NCBI GenBank assembly: GCA_963682005.1
Contig: OY820914.1
Location: forward strand, 4,526,001-4,590,000
DNA length: 64,000 nucleotides
Origin: CAIYUC01 sp963682005
GTDB lineage: Bacteria; Bacteroidota; Bacteroidia; Bacteroidales; FEN-979
Reading direction: 5' to 3'
Each line of letters begins with the position of its first letter. Position 1 is the first letter of the stretch. The notes under the pieces are model-generated. The model made no database searches and had not been told where the DNA came from. It worked only from the letters and a program-made list of their open reading frames with translations. The position numbers were made by a program, and so were the translations under genes. Of this stretch, positions 9,193-18,159 are shown piece by piece.

Positions 9193-10680
9193 TTACCTGA
9201 ACCTTATCAGTTGCGTTTTTATTCTGTCTGACTTAAATACGATGCGATAGTTCTTTCTGGTTACGGTATTTGTATCAGCCAGAAAAATGTAAGCATAGTC
9301 ATCACCTCCAGTTAATCCAATGCGGTCAAGAGGAGTCAACCAGGAAAGTTTTTTTGTGCTTTTGTAAAAATTCATGGTTGGCTCGAACAGCCAATTGATC
9401 CCCACTTTGACCTTATGACCCTGGATCGGATCCTTCTTCTGGTCAGCGATAAGCGCCAGAACTGCATTTTTTGTTTCACTGTCATAACCCCATTCAGAGC
9501 AATCTGTAAAATTCCTGTTACGGTAAAAATGCAGACCTGATAATATCGCAGCTACTACCAGAATTGAAATGAAAAAGCACCGTCCCTTGCCATGACTCAG
9601 AAAATCCAATAAATAGCCCAGATTTAAAACGAACAGCGGTAGAAGAAATAAGGCGAACCGTCCGATCAGATAATCTGTTTTCAATAAGTCAAATTGCAGG
9701 ATTGTTTCTGCTCCGATGATCAGAAATATCATGTTTACAATGATCCATGATCGGTTCTGGTCGAGAAAATTCTTCAGCGATTTTAAAGTATTGAGGAGGA
9801 TCAGGGCAAAGGAACCCCATAAAACCAGGATAATGATCATCTTCATGCAGAACAACTGTAATGCGTTTAGCTGCATCCCGGGCAAGATATTATAAACTAT
9901 AGAGGTGACCGAGTCGCTGATAAATCCCTGTTTCCCCCCAAAATTCAATGTATTGAACTTAATCGCTCTCCTGATTGGTTCGTACAGGATGAGGATGATT
10001 GGTATCAAACATAAAAGATTGGTCCTGTTCGCCGTTATAAAATTAAATTTCACATTCCTGTTGAAATGAGTTTCAGCAAATCTTATAATATTGTAAACCA
10101 ATAATGCTGCAACATAATAGGTCAGCATGGTAAAGCTGCTTAAAATGGCCAGCAGACCGGCCAGGTTGAAAAGCACCAGGTTCTTATCCCTTTTATGTTC
10201 AAAAGATGTAATAAGGTGATAAAGGCTCATGGTCATAAATCCAATAGACATTCCGTATCCGCGTGCTAAACCAAAAAAATCCATGAGTACACTGTTTGTT
10301 GCCAATACAATGAATATGCAACATGAAATGACAGGATTCAATCTTTTCAGCAATAACACTGTATAAATCAGGAAGACCAGGAATAGCAATAAATTCGGGA
10401 GTCTCAAAGCAAATTCTGAGCTACCGAAAAGCATTTCAGAATATTTTACCCCCAGGGTGTTTAAAATGTGGTTATTTGTGTATGCACCCTTGTTTGACAG
10501 AATATCCAGAAAACTTTGTGACACGTAATGGTTGTATGAAAAGCTTTCATCGTGTGTGAAAGAAGCCACTGAGGATTTTTCTGCAATGTATAAAAAAACC
10601 ATGACCCCGGTAATGACAATGATTATCGTGCCTGGTTTAAGTTTTTTCAGCCTTTCGAAAAACAAGTGAATGTAGGTCAT
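9193..10680 (-). CDS. Multi-pass membrane protein, probable GT-C/GT39-type glycosyltransferase
   Basis: The 495-aa protein has about ten or more hydrophobic helices. After the first helix, an acidic pair Asp44-Glu45 lies in FTHDESFSYNHY. That is where GT-C enzymes of the dolichyl/undecaprenyl-phosphate-sugar type carry catalytic acidic residues in the first extracytoplasmic loop. A soluble C-terminal segment of about 100 residues follows the helices. Its start lies 3 bases after the stop of a second protein of the same architecture, so the two are cotranscribed. Transfer of a sugar from a lipid carrier to a surface glycan, lipid or protein is inferred; the substrate is unknown. Confidence 0.6.
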   Translation of the reverse strand: MTYIHLFFERLKKLKPGTIIIVITGVMVFLYIAEKSSVASFTHDESFSYNHYVSQSFLDILSNKGAYTNNHILNTLGVKYSEMLFGSSEFALRLPNLLLFLVFLIYTVLLLKRLNPVISCCIFIVLATNSVLMDFFGLARGYGMSIGFMTMSLYHLITSFEHKRDKNLVLFNLAGLLAILSSFTMLTYYVAALLVYNIIRFAETHFNRNVKFNFITANRTNLLCLIPIILILYEPIRRAIKFNTLNFGGKQGFISDSVTSIVYNILPGMQLNALQLFCMKMIIILVLWGSFALILLNTLKSLKNFLDQNRSWIIVNMIFLIIGAETILQFDLLKTDYLIGRFALFLLPLFVLNLGYLLDFLSHGKGRCFFISILVVAAILSGLHFYRNRNFTDCSEWGYDSETKNAVLALIADQKKDPIQGHKVKVGINWLFEPTMNFYKSTKKLSWLTPLDRIGLTGGDDYAYIFLADTNTVTRKNYRIVFKSDRIKTQLIRFR

Positions 10681-10683
10681 ATT

Positions 10684-12081
10684 TTAGTCAATCTTTTGAT
10701 AGACCGAATACTCTATTTCTCTGCCGTGATCATCCGCTTTGATATCTAAGAGATTAACGAAACCAGGGTGTTGTTCAATATCTGATTTCCTGATATTTGA
10801 TTCAACAACGGAAAACCAGTTCTCCCAGATAATAAGATCTGACGGCATTACATGGTCCAGGTCTTGCACTGAAAGGGACATTCTTTTGTTCTGATCAAAC
10901 CAGTCGATGTGTAAAACTTCGGACAAATAAGGATGGCAGCAAAAAAGCCGGCCATTTCCCCTGTTCCGTTCTTTGACAAACTGAGCAGCTTCGATCGCCA
11001 TCAGCTGATCCCTGCTGAGGGTCATATCTCGTTTCCATTGTATTGCTGCCGGATTGGATGTGAACGGAAATATCATCACATAAAGAACGAATAATGTCTG
11101 GATCATCAACTTCAATTTTTTCCTGGCTTCCATGAACCGATTCTCTGTAGCAAAATTGAATCCCATTAGCGCAATTATGGCAATAAGAGGAATTACTCCA
11201 ATAAAAACACGCTTGAGCCCCATTGAATTAAATATTCCCAAATACCAGAAAAGGCTATGAGCAACGAAAAAAGCCAAAAATCCAACGAATACAAGAATTA
11301 TCTCTTCCGGGGATTTCCTGAATTTCGAAACCTTTGCGATCAAACTTACAAATCCTGTCACAAAGAGAACATAAATCGGCAACCCGATGATATAGTATAG
11401 TTGATCGGCAAAATGAAATATTTTCCCACTTCCATAGGGACTGCTCATATTGGCATATGGAATCCTTTTAAAGACCCAAAAAATATCATGATGAAAGAAA
11501 ACACCTGAGATTGTATAGGCTGCGGAGCCAACCAGCAAATATGGAATAACGCGCCACTGCTTCTTAATAATAAGGTAAAATAAAAACACACCCATGATGA
11601 TATATCCTTCTGACCTGATGAAAGGCAGGAAAGATAATATAATGCCTGCTGCTATATATTTGTGCTCCACCGATAAAAACAGAATAAATGCTACAGTAAA
11701 GGCAAATAAAGGTTCCGTTAATCCGGAAAATGTGAGAATATAATAGAGCGGGGTAAATACCAGGAAAACCGCACACAGAACTGCATTCCTTATATTTAAA
11801 GCCTCAGCTGATTTATAGGTAAAGAAGATTGTCAGTAACACAAGCAGAGCATTAAAAACCTTAATGCCATTAAAACCAAAGTGAGCAAAGGGAAAAGCTA
11901 ATAAAACGAAGACGGGCTTTGCCCATTGATCGAAGAAAAGTTCCGGATGAACCGGTGCATACTTGGCAAACAGATAGTGTAATATGCTGTCACCTGCATC
12001 CCCGGTGCCATTAAAGAATATGATTGTAAAGATTGCGATAATTACGTAAGCGAAGAGAATATAGTAAATGATCCTTTTCAT
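10684..12081 (-). CDS. Multi-pass membrane protein, GT-C glycosyltransferase-like
   Basis: The 465-aa protein begins with a membrane helix, then a loop carrying Asp28 and Asp31 in GTGDAGDSILHY, then the pattern PVFVLLAFPFAHFG and many further helices, ending in a soluble domain of about 100 residues. This layout is that of lipid-linked-sugar-dependent GT-C enzymes, but I cannot place it in a named family. It lies 52 bases downstream of mazG and 3 bases upstream of a similar gene; no promoter box was seen in the mazG gap, so the three probably form one operon. Confidence 0.55.
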   Translation of the reverse strand: MKRIIYYILFAYVIIAIFTIIFFNGTGDAGDSILHYLFAKYAPVHPELFFDQWAKPVFVLLAFPFAHFGFNGIKVFNALLVLLTIFFTYKSAEALNIRNAVLCAVFLVFTPLYYILTFSGLTEPLFAFTVAFILFLSVEHKYIAAGIILSFLPFIRSEGYIIMGVFLFYLIIKKQWRVIPYLLVGSAAYTISGVFFHHDIFWVFKRIPYANMSSPYGSGKIFHFADQLYYIIGLPIYVLFVTGFVSLIAKVSKFRKSPEEIILVFVGFLAFFVAHSLFWYLGIFNSMGLKRVFIGVIPLIAIIALMGFNFATENRFMEARKKLKLMIQTLFVLYVMIFPFTSNPAAIQWKRDMTLSRDQLMAIEAAQFVKERNRGNGRLFCCHPYLSEVLHIDWFDQNKRMSLSVQDLDHVMPSDLIIWENWFSVVESNIRKSDIEQHPGFVNLLDIKADDHGREIEYSVYQKID

Positions 12082-12133
12082 ACCTTATGCAGTTTGAGAA
12101 TACAATTCAGTATCCAGATTCATTTTACTGGTT

Positions 12134-12922
12134 TTACAGGACCGAATTCCTGCCGAGATTTTTTGCTTCAACCCAGAACCGCTCCATCTCTTCTAGTGTC
12201 ATCTCATTGAGGGCCTTGTTTGACTTCTTGGCCTGTTCCTCAATGTACTGAAACCGTTTGATGAATTTCAGGTTTGTTCTCTCAAGGGCGTCATCTGGAT
12301 TGACATTAATAAAGCGGGCATAATTGATTAAGGCAAAAAACAAGTCCCCGACTTCCTCTTCCTTTTTTTCAGGATCATTCCCATTTACGAGAACGTCCTT
12401 AAGTTCATTCATTTCTTCCAAAACCTTTGCCCACACATCTTCTGTACTTTCCCAATCAAAACCAACACCGCTTGCCTTCTCCTGTATCCGGTATGCTTTC
12501 ACAAGAGATGACAGGGAATTTGGCACTCCCGAGAGCACCGATTTATTTCCTGCTTCCGTCAGCTTAATCTTTTCCCAGTTGTCCTTAACATTTTTTGCAT
12601 CGGTGACTTTAACATCACCAAATATGTGTGGATGGCGATGAATCAATTTTTCTGTAATTGTATTTAATACATCAAGAATATCAAAAGAGCCAGACTCAGA
12701 TGCGATTTTTGAATAGAAGACAAGATGCAACATCAGATCCCCTAATTCCTTTTTTATTCCATCCATATCCTTGCCAAGGATCGCATCCGAAAGCTCGTGG
12801 GTCTCTTCAATTGTAAGGTGACGGATGCTTTCCAACGTCTGCTTTTGATCCCAGGGACATTTTTCCCGCAGTTCATCCATGATCTCCAGTAATCTGCCAA
12901 ACGCTTCAACTTTCTTTTCCAT
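12134..12922 (-). CDS. mazG: Nucleoside triphosphate pyrophosphohydrolase MazG
   Basis: MazG hydrolyses non-canonical or surplus NTPs to NMP and pyrophosphate. Both MazG domains are visible. The first has CPWDQKQT, the acidic helix EETHELSDAI and KKELGDLMLHLVF; the second has EEEVGDLFFALINYARF followed by DDALERTNLKFIKRF. The length of 262 aa is typical. The ATG at 12922 is chosen; a TTG at 12940 in the same frame overlaps the -7 promoter element and is unlikely. It is the first gene of a likely operon with two GT-C-like membrane proteins, whose relation to nucleotide hygiene is not evident. Confidence 0.95.
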   Translation of the reverse strand: MEKKVEAFGRLLEIMDELREKCPWDQKQTLESIRHLTIEETHELSDAILGKDMDGIKKELGDLMLHLVFYSKIASESGSFDILDVLNTITEKLIHRHPHIFGDVKVTDAKNVKDNWEKIKLTEAGNKSVLSGVPNSLSSLVKAYRIQEKASGVGFDWESTEDVWAKVLEEMNELKDVLVNGNDPEKKEEEVGDLFFALINYARFINVNPDDALERTNLKFIKRFQYIEEQAKKSNKALNEMTLEEMERFWVEAKNLGRNSVL

Positions 12923-12937
12923 CAATCGGTTTTTGTG

Positions 12938-12945
12938 CAAAATTA
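12938..12945 (-). promoter_or_regulatory. -7 promoter element of mazG
   Basis: TAATTTTG on the minus strand fits TAnnTTTG. It predicts a start near 12933 and a leader of about 11 nt, which excludes the in-frame TTG at 12940 as the start codon. Confidence 0.5.
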
Positions 12946-13012
12946 AGAATTTATCAATCGTGCCCTTTCAAATAAACAAACCGGATCTCCCCGGCCAATC
13001 AGAAATTCCTCA

Positions 13013-13020
13013 TACCTTTG
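13013..13020 (+). promoter_or_regulatory. -7 promoter element of the PagL-like gene
   Basis: TACCTTTG lies 28 bases before the TTG start at 13049 and is divergent from the mazG promoter, with about 70 bases between the two boxes. Confidence 0.55.
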
Positions 13021-13048
13021 TGAGTGGTAAAAACAAACACAGGTACTA

Positions 13049-14269
13049 TTGAAAAGAAATATTCGCAATAATTCCCTGGAATTTTTCCTAGTCCTTAGCT
13101 TCCTGATATTGTCCTTCTCTTTTCCCCGTGTTTCTAATGCCCAGTATCAGCATAAGTTATTCACTTCCAATTTAATGATTGAAGGGAAGGTTTACTATGG
13201 GTTTATTTATGCCCATCACCTGGAGCTGGAAATTTTTAATAGTCATGTAATGGCCTTCGAAGTAAGCATATTGCAGCAAACCTACGGCAGGCACAAATGG
13301 GAGATTGCGTTTAATTACCCGATTATCGGCATTGGGATGTGGTATTCCTCCCTGGGGAAATCCCCTTACCTGGGATCAGCCTTAGCACTTTTTCCGTACA
13401 TCAATTTCCCCCTCTTTAAGAATGACAAGCTAATGTGCAATTTCAGGTTCGCCCTTGGAATCGGATACCTGACAAAAAAGTTTGACAGGCTTGAGAATTA
13501 TAAGAACCTGGCCATTGGATCTCATTTTAATGCTGCACTGAATGTGATGCTGGAGGCCCGATACAGATTAAGCAACATGATCATCCTTACGGGTGGAATT
13601 GCCCTGCAGCATTTTTCAAATGGTTCGCTAAAATTGCCCAATTATGGATTGAATATTCCGATGATAAATGCAGGAATCGTTTACCGTTTGGCCAGGAAGA
13701 ACAAGGACATTGGTGATCATTTTTACCCCCCGGTGGAACCATTTTCTGCAATAATCAGGCATTCCATTGAATTCGATTTTGGTGCAGCCATCGGATACAA
13801 GAACTTGTCGGCAATATTGGGAAGGAATTTTCTTGTTTATCACTTCTATGAAAACACTTTGTTCCCAATCAGCAGGAAAAGCCAGGTCGGATTTGGCTTT
13901 GATCTGTCCTATGATGGATCCCATGTTGCCATTCTTGATAAAGCAGGTGAATCCTATAGTTCGATGTTTCAGATCATGAGACCCGGCATCAATGCAGCTT
14001 ATAACCTGAATATGGGTAAATTAAATTTCATCGTTAATCTTGGTTATTATTTGGGAGGGAAGGTCACCAATAATGGCCCATTATATGAAAAATTTTCGCT
14101 CCAATATAATTTCTCGAAGAGCTTTTTTGCAAATGTAATGCTGAAAGTGCATTTCGGCAGGGCTGATTATATAGGCTGGGGCTTAGGTTACAGGTTTTTG
14201 TACCTTTATGGAAAAAAACCTGTAAAAACCAGGTTTACGCCACCTGTAAGATCAATGGAGACGGATTAA
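13049..14269 (+). CDS. PagL-like outer-membrane acyloxyacyl hydrolase family protein
   Basis: The 406-aa protein has a signal peptide (hydrophobic residues 12-25, cleavage near SNAQ). Its first half resembles the lipid A 3-O-deacylase PagL: an eight-strand-barrel pattern ending with QHFSNGSLKLPNYGLN, where the His-x-Ser and following Asn match the family's catalytic region. The second half, residues about 230-395, looks like further outer-membrane strands, so the protein is about twice the size of PagL and may be a duplicated or enlarged barrel. The start is TTG; no suitable ATG exists before the signal peptide. Lipid A deacylation is inferred. A DUF2807 lipoprotein gene follows immediately. 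Confidence 0.65.
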   Translation: MKRNIRNNSLEFFLVLSFLILSFSFPRVSNAQYQHKLFTSNLMIEGKVYYGFIYAHHLELEIFNSHVMAFEVSILQQTYGRHKWEIAFNYPIIGIGMWYSSLGKSPYLGSALALFPYINFPLFKNDKLMCNFRFALGIGYLTKKFDRLENYKNLAIGSHFNAALNVMLEARYRLSNMIILTGGIALQHFSNGSLKLPNYGLNIPMINAGIVYRLARKNKDIGDHFYPPVEPFSAIIRHSIEFDFGAAIGYKNLSAILGRNFLVYHFYENTLFPISRKSQVGFGFDLSYDGSHVAILDKAGESYSSMFQIMRPGINAAYNLNMGKLNFIVNLGYYLGGKVTNNGPLYEKFSLQYNFSKSFFANVMLKVHFGRADYIGWGLGYRFLYLYGKKPVKTRFTPPVRSMETD

Positions 14270-14304
14270 TGTCATTTATCATCTTTGGCGTGAAAACCCA
14301 ACAT

Positions 14305-15054
14305 ATGAGGTTTATAAAATTTTCTACTGTAAGTTTTTCCATTGGAATCGCATTAACGATCATCCTTATCTCAGGGTGTGGGAAGTCCACAGATTGCCTG
14401 TCAAATTCCGGCGAGGTAATCAGAGAAGAAAGGCGCGTTGAAGATTTTGACAGTATTGACGTCAGAAACTATGTAAACCTGATTCTCAGTCAGGACAGCA
14501 TCAATAAAGTGGTTGTCGAATCAGGAGCAAACATAATCAATGGAATAACAACGGAAGTGACTGGAAACACACTGATATTAGATAATACCCTTGCATGTAA
14601 ATGGCTTAGAAGCTATAATACACCGGTCAATGTCTATATTTCAGCAAAAAATCTTTCAAAAATTATTTACTCCTCATCTGGCAACATTTCATCAGATAAT
14701 ACAATTACATCAAAAAAGATTATTTTGGACATCCTGGAAGGAGCTGGTTCAATCGATCTTAACCTTAATATAGACGAGGGCATTTTCATCCTGCGCATGG
14801 GAACAGCAGATGTAAAGTTACACGGTATCTGTAAGATCAGCTCCGTTTATTCGGGTGAATTTGGCTTATTCCAGTTAAGTGATCTGAAAACAAATTTTAC
14901 CTTCATTACCAATAAAGGATCGAATGACTGCTACATCAATGTAAATGATTACCTGGTTGCAACCATTACGTCAATCGGAAATATCTATTATACCGGGAAT
15001 CCTGATTCAGTCAGTACAAATATCACCGGGCAAGGAAAGCTGATACAATATTAA
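14305..15054 (+). CDS. DUF2807 (head-GIN domain) lipoprotein
   Basis: The start at 14305 gives a compact lipoprotein signal peptide ending in the lipobox LISGC. An earlier ATG at 14269 overlaps the upstream stop by one base and would add 12 residues. The mature part follows the DUF2807 pattern: REERRVEDFDSIDV, VVVESGANIINGI, then repeated strands such as NVYISAKNLSKIIYSSSG that should form a right-handed beta-helix-like fold. Such proteins are common in Bacteroidota envelopes and have no established function. Its stop shares the bases TTAA with the stop of the convergent proS gene. Confidence 0.8.
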   Translation: MRFIKFSTVSFSIGIALTIILISGCGKSTDCLSNSGEVIREERRVEDFDSIDVRNYVNLILSQDSINKVVVESGANIINGITTEVTGNTLILDNTLACKWLRSYNTPVNVYISAKNLSKIIYSSSGNISSDNTITSKKIILDILEGAGSIDLNLNIDEGIFILRMGTADVKLHGICKISSVYSGEFGLFQLSDLKTNFTFITNKGSNDCYINVNDYLVATITSIGNIYYTGNPDSVSTNITGQGKLIQY

Positions 15055-16526
15055 TAGGCTTTTGCAAAAACCACCCGCTGAGTGGAAGGTTTACCAGAAT
15101 AGATACATTTCCCCTCTTCCCTGGGATTGTTCAATGGTATTACCCTGATGGTCGCCTTTGTTTCGTCCTTGATCTTTTCTTCGGTTTCCGGAGTACCGTC
15201 CCAATGTGCATAAAGAAAACCACCCTTCTCTTCAAGGGTTTTCTTGAACTCATCCCATGTATTTACATAAAATGAGTTATTCTCCCTGAATGACAGAGCC
15301 CTGTTGTAAAGATCCTGCTGTATTTTATCCAGCAGGTGAACAATCTTTGTTTCAATGTCTGTGATCTGGAATGTCTCTTTTTCCAATGTGTCTCTTCTGG
15401 AGATTTCAACCGTACCCTGCTCAATATCGCGCGGTCCGATCGTCATTCTGACAGGCACTCCTTTAAACTCATATTCTGAGAATTTCCACCCCGGTTTGTG
15501 CGTATCACGGTCATCGTATTTGCAGGTGACACCAAGTTTCCGAAGGGCTTCAACGACAGGGATAACCTTTTCTGTGATCATTGCCAGCTGTTCTTCATTT
15601 TTGAACACCGGTACGATCGCAACCTGGATGGGTGCAAGCTTTGGAGGCAGGATCAGGCCGTTATCATCTGAATGCGCCATGATCAACGCGCCCATCAATC
15701 GAGTGGAAACGCCCCAGGAAGTCGCCCAGACATAATCCAACTGATTCTCCCGATTAAGGAATTTCACATCGAATGCCTTCGCAAAATTCTGTCCCAGGAA
15801 ATGTGATGTACCAGTCTGCAATGCCTTCCCATCCTGCATAAGAGATTCAATGGCATAAGTATCGATCGCTCCGGCAAACCGTTCTGCAGGGCTTTTTGTC
15901 CCTTTAAGAACGGGCAAGGCCATCCAGTTTTCCGCAAAATCAGCGTACACATTAAGCATTGTTTCCGCTTCTTTTATGGCTTCCTCCTTTGTTGCATGGG
16001 CGGTATGACCTTCCTGCCAGAGAAATTCCGCGGTACGGAGAAACAACCGTGTCCTCATCTCCCAGCGCACTACATTAGCCCATTGATTAATCAGTATCGG
16101 GAGATCCCTGTAAGATTTAATCCAGTTTTTATAAGTGTCCCAGATAATCGTTTCAGATGTCGGTCTGACAATCAGTTCTTCCTCAAGTTTTGCATCCTCA
16201 TCCACAACGACGCCTTTGCCATCAGGCGATTGTTTTAGCCGGTAATGGGTAACGACGGCACATTCTTTTGCAAAACCCTCAACATGGCTGGCTTCACGGC
16301 TAAAGAACGATTTGGGTATGAACAGGGGGAAGTAAGCGTTCGAGTGACCTGTGTCCTTGAACTTTTTATCGAGTGCTGCCTGGATTTTTTCCCAGATTGC
16401 ATAACCATACGGTTTAATAACCATGCACCCGCGTACCGCAGAATTTTCAGCCAGGTCAGCTCTAATTACCAGGTCGTTGTACCATTGAGAATAATTCTCT
16501 TCTCTTGTTGGAAAATCTTTTGCCAT
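15051..16526 (-). CDS. proS: Prolyl-tRNA synthetase, short archaeal/eukaryotic-type form
   Basis: The enzyme charges tRNA-Pro with proline in the cytoplasm. Residues near the start (DFPTREENYSQWYNDLV, then RGCMVIKPYGYAIWE) and the class II motif 2 region around RPTSETIIWDTYKNWI identify the short type-3 ProS. The anticodon-binding domain follows (about residues 290-400), and a C-terminal zinc-binding-like domain ends the protein. At 491 aa it lacks the large editing insertion of E. coli-type enzymes. It has its own promoter near 16580. Confidence 0.96.
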   Translation of the reverse strand: MAKDFPTREENYSQWYNDLVIRADLAENSAVRGCMVIKPYGYAIWEKIQAALDKKFKDTGHSNAYFPLFIPKSFFSREASHVEGFAKECAVVTHYRLKQSPDGKGVVVDEDAKLEEELIVRPTSETIIWDTYKNWIKSYRDLPILINQWANVVRWEMRTRLFLRTAEFLWQEGHTAHATKEEAIKEAETMLNVYADFAENWMALPVLKGTKSPAERFAGAIDTYAIESLMQDGKALQTGTSHFLGQNFAKAFDVKFLNRENQLDYVWATSWGVSTRLMGALIMAHSDDNGLILPPKLAPIQVAIVPVFKNEEQLAMITEKVIPVVEALRKLGVTCKYDDRDTHKPGWKFSEYEFKGVPVRMTIGPRDIEQGTVEISRRDTLEKETFQITDIETKIVHLLDKIQQDLYNRALSFRENNSFYVNTWDEFKKTLEEKGGFLYAHWDGTPETEEKIKDETKATIRVIPLNNPREEGKCIYSGKPSTQRVVFAKAY

Positions 16527-16579
16527 TTTTACTTTATGGTATAATATTTGCTAACTTTCAGTGTAATCTGATAAGATCG

Positions 16580-16587
16580 CAAAAGTA
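16580..16587 (-). promoter_or_regulatory. -7 promoter element of proS
   Basis: TACTTTTG on the minus strand, with a possible upstream TTG at 16610-16612 (spacer 22). The predicted leader is about 49 nt. Confidence 0.5.
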
Positions 16588-16633
16588 ATAATATTCCAGA
16601 ACTCTCAGACAATAAACATACCCAAACCGCTCC

Positions 16634-16641
16634 AAAGGAGG
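16634..16641 (+). promoter_or_regulatory. Strong Shine-Dalgarno sequence before the Tyr/Gly-rich lipoprotein gene
   Basis: AAAGGAGG lies 7 bases before the ATG at 16649, close to the ideal anti-SD complement. Genes of this phylum rarely have such a site, and I noticed no other of this strength here. Confidence 0.65.
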
Positions 16642-16648
16642 AATAACA

Positions 16649-18136
16649 ATGAAAAAAATTGTAGCAATATTCGGGATTTTAAGCCTGCTCGCTGCAGGAT
16701 GTAAAACCCAGCAGAAAACATCTTCCCTGAACAAAGATGATGTTTACTATTCAAAGCCGGTAACCAACCAGCCGGCACAGCAGGAAACCGCTTCAAAAAT
16801 GGACCTGTCTGCACCAAAGACCGTTGCTCCCTCTGATGACAATTCAGCAGTACCACCGGCATCAGCCAATTACAATGCGGATGATAATGATTATTCGTAT
16901 TCTGCAAGGATTAAACGGTTCAATGAACCCGTTGGAGATCTTGGTTATTATAGCGATGCTTATACCAATCCCAAGAATTATGACACCACTGTAAAAAGTT
17001 CTCCGGATGTCAATGTGTATGTTGGCGGAGGATACGGATTCAGTGATTACAGCCCTTCCATTTCGTTCGGCATGAGCTGGGGGTGGGGCTCCTGCGGGTA
17101 TGGTTATCCTTACTATTGGGGTGGCTGGGATTATCCTTATTACGGGTATTATCCTTACTATGGGTATTATCCATATTGGGGCTATCCTTATTATTACGGA
17201 TATGGAGGTTATTGGAACGGATACGCCGACGGCTATTACGATGGTTATTACGGTTATCCTTACGGGGGATATCCATACAGCGGATATTATGGACAACGAT
17301 CGGCATTATGGACCACTGACGGCTATAGCAGCGGGAATGCCAGGGAAACCACTTCCCCGGCAACATCAGCTGCAACAAAGAATTTAACAACGGTTCCTGC
17401 CGGTGCCAGTACAAGATCCACTTCGATACCGACCCCTCCAAAGGAATCCCCGTCTTCCAGATCAGAAATACAACGAAATTCGCCGGACCCAAAATATACT
17501 GCACCGTCACAGAGAAGTAATGCCGGAGCTACCACACAGACATCAAGGCAGGTACCTGCAGATCAGCAGCGTTACAATTATTCCAGGTCTTCAGGTCAGA
17601 GTCCGGCCTCATACCAGCGCGGTAAAGCAGGAAATACTGCCAACAATAACCAGGCACAGCGAAATGCCGCTCCACGCTATGCAAAGCCGGGGTATTCTGC
17701 TCCCGCACGCTCATCGAAAACGCAGACATATGCATCACCTGCTTACAGACAGCCGAAATCAAGCCAGGAATATATCAGCCCTAGAACCCAGGGGGGGCAG
17801 GATAATTCAGGATCAAGGTCTTCAAGCTATTCAAACGGCGACAGGCGTGGATCCCAATCAAATTACAGCCGGAGCACTCAATCAAATTCCACACCATCCA
17901 ATAACAGGAGCTACCAATCCGCTCCTTCAAGAAGCTACACACCTTCAAACTCAAATCCTTCCGGATCTTATAATTACTCAGCACCTTCCCGGTCAGGAGG
18001 CAATAACAGCTATTCCGCGCCTTCTCAATCAAGCGGAGGCAATAATTATTCCGCGCCTTCACGTTCAAGTGGTGGCAGCAGCGGCGGTGGCGGAGGTAAT
18101 TCCGGTGGATCTGGAGGAGGCGGTAGGAGAAGATAA
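16649..18136 (+). CDS. Low-complexity Tyr/Gly- and Ser/Arg/Gln-rich lipoprotein
   Basis: The signal peptide ends in the lipobox LLAAGC, so the 495-aa protein should be lipid-anchored. Residues about 1-140 are mixed. Residues about 145-215 are a run of Tyr, Gly, Pro and Trp with repeated YYGYYPY-like units. From about 230 the chain is rich in Ser, Arg, Gln, Asn and Pro with repeats such as NYSAPSRSSGG, and it ends in a Gly tract and RRR. No catalytic domain is visible. A structural, adhesive or matrix role is only an inference from composition. Long open frames in the other five frames arise from this repetitive composition. A FadL-like gene follows after 23 bases. Confidence 0.78.
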   Translation: MKKIVAIFGILSLLAAGCKTQQKTSSLNKDDVYYSKPVTNQPAQQETASKMDLSAPKTVAPSDDNSAVPPASANYNADDNDYSYSARIKRFNEPVGDLGYYSDAYTNPKNYDTTVKSSPDVNVYVGGGYGFSDYSPSISFGMSWGWGSCGYGYPYYWGGWDYPYYGYYPYYGYYPYWGYPYYYGYGGYWNGYADGYYDGYYGYPYGGYPYSGYYGQRSALWTTDGYSSGNARETTSPATSAATKNLTTVPAGASTRSTSIPTPPKESPSSRSEIQRNSPDPKYTAPSQRSNAGATTQTSRQVPADQQRYNYSRSSGQSPASYQRGKAGNTANNNQAQRNAAPRYAKPGYSAPARSSKTQTYASPAYRQPKSSQEYISPRTQGGQDNSGSRSSSYSNGDRRGSQSNYSRSTQSNSTPSNNRSYQSAPSRSYTPSNSNPSGSYNYSAPSRSGGNNSYSAPSQSSGGNNYSAPSRSSGGSSGGGGGNSGGSGGGGRRR

Positions 18137-18159
18137 TCTGAATTTTAACCTGAAAGAAT

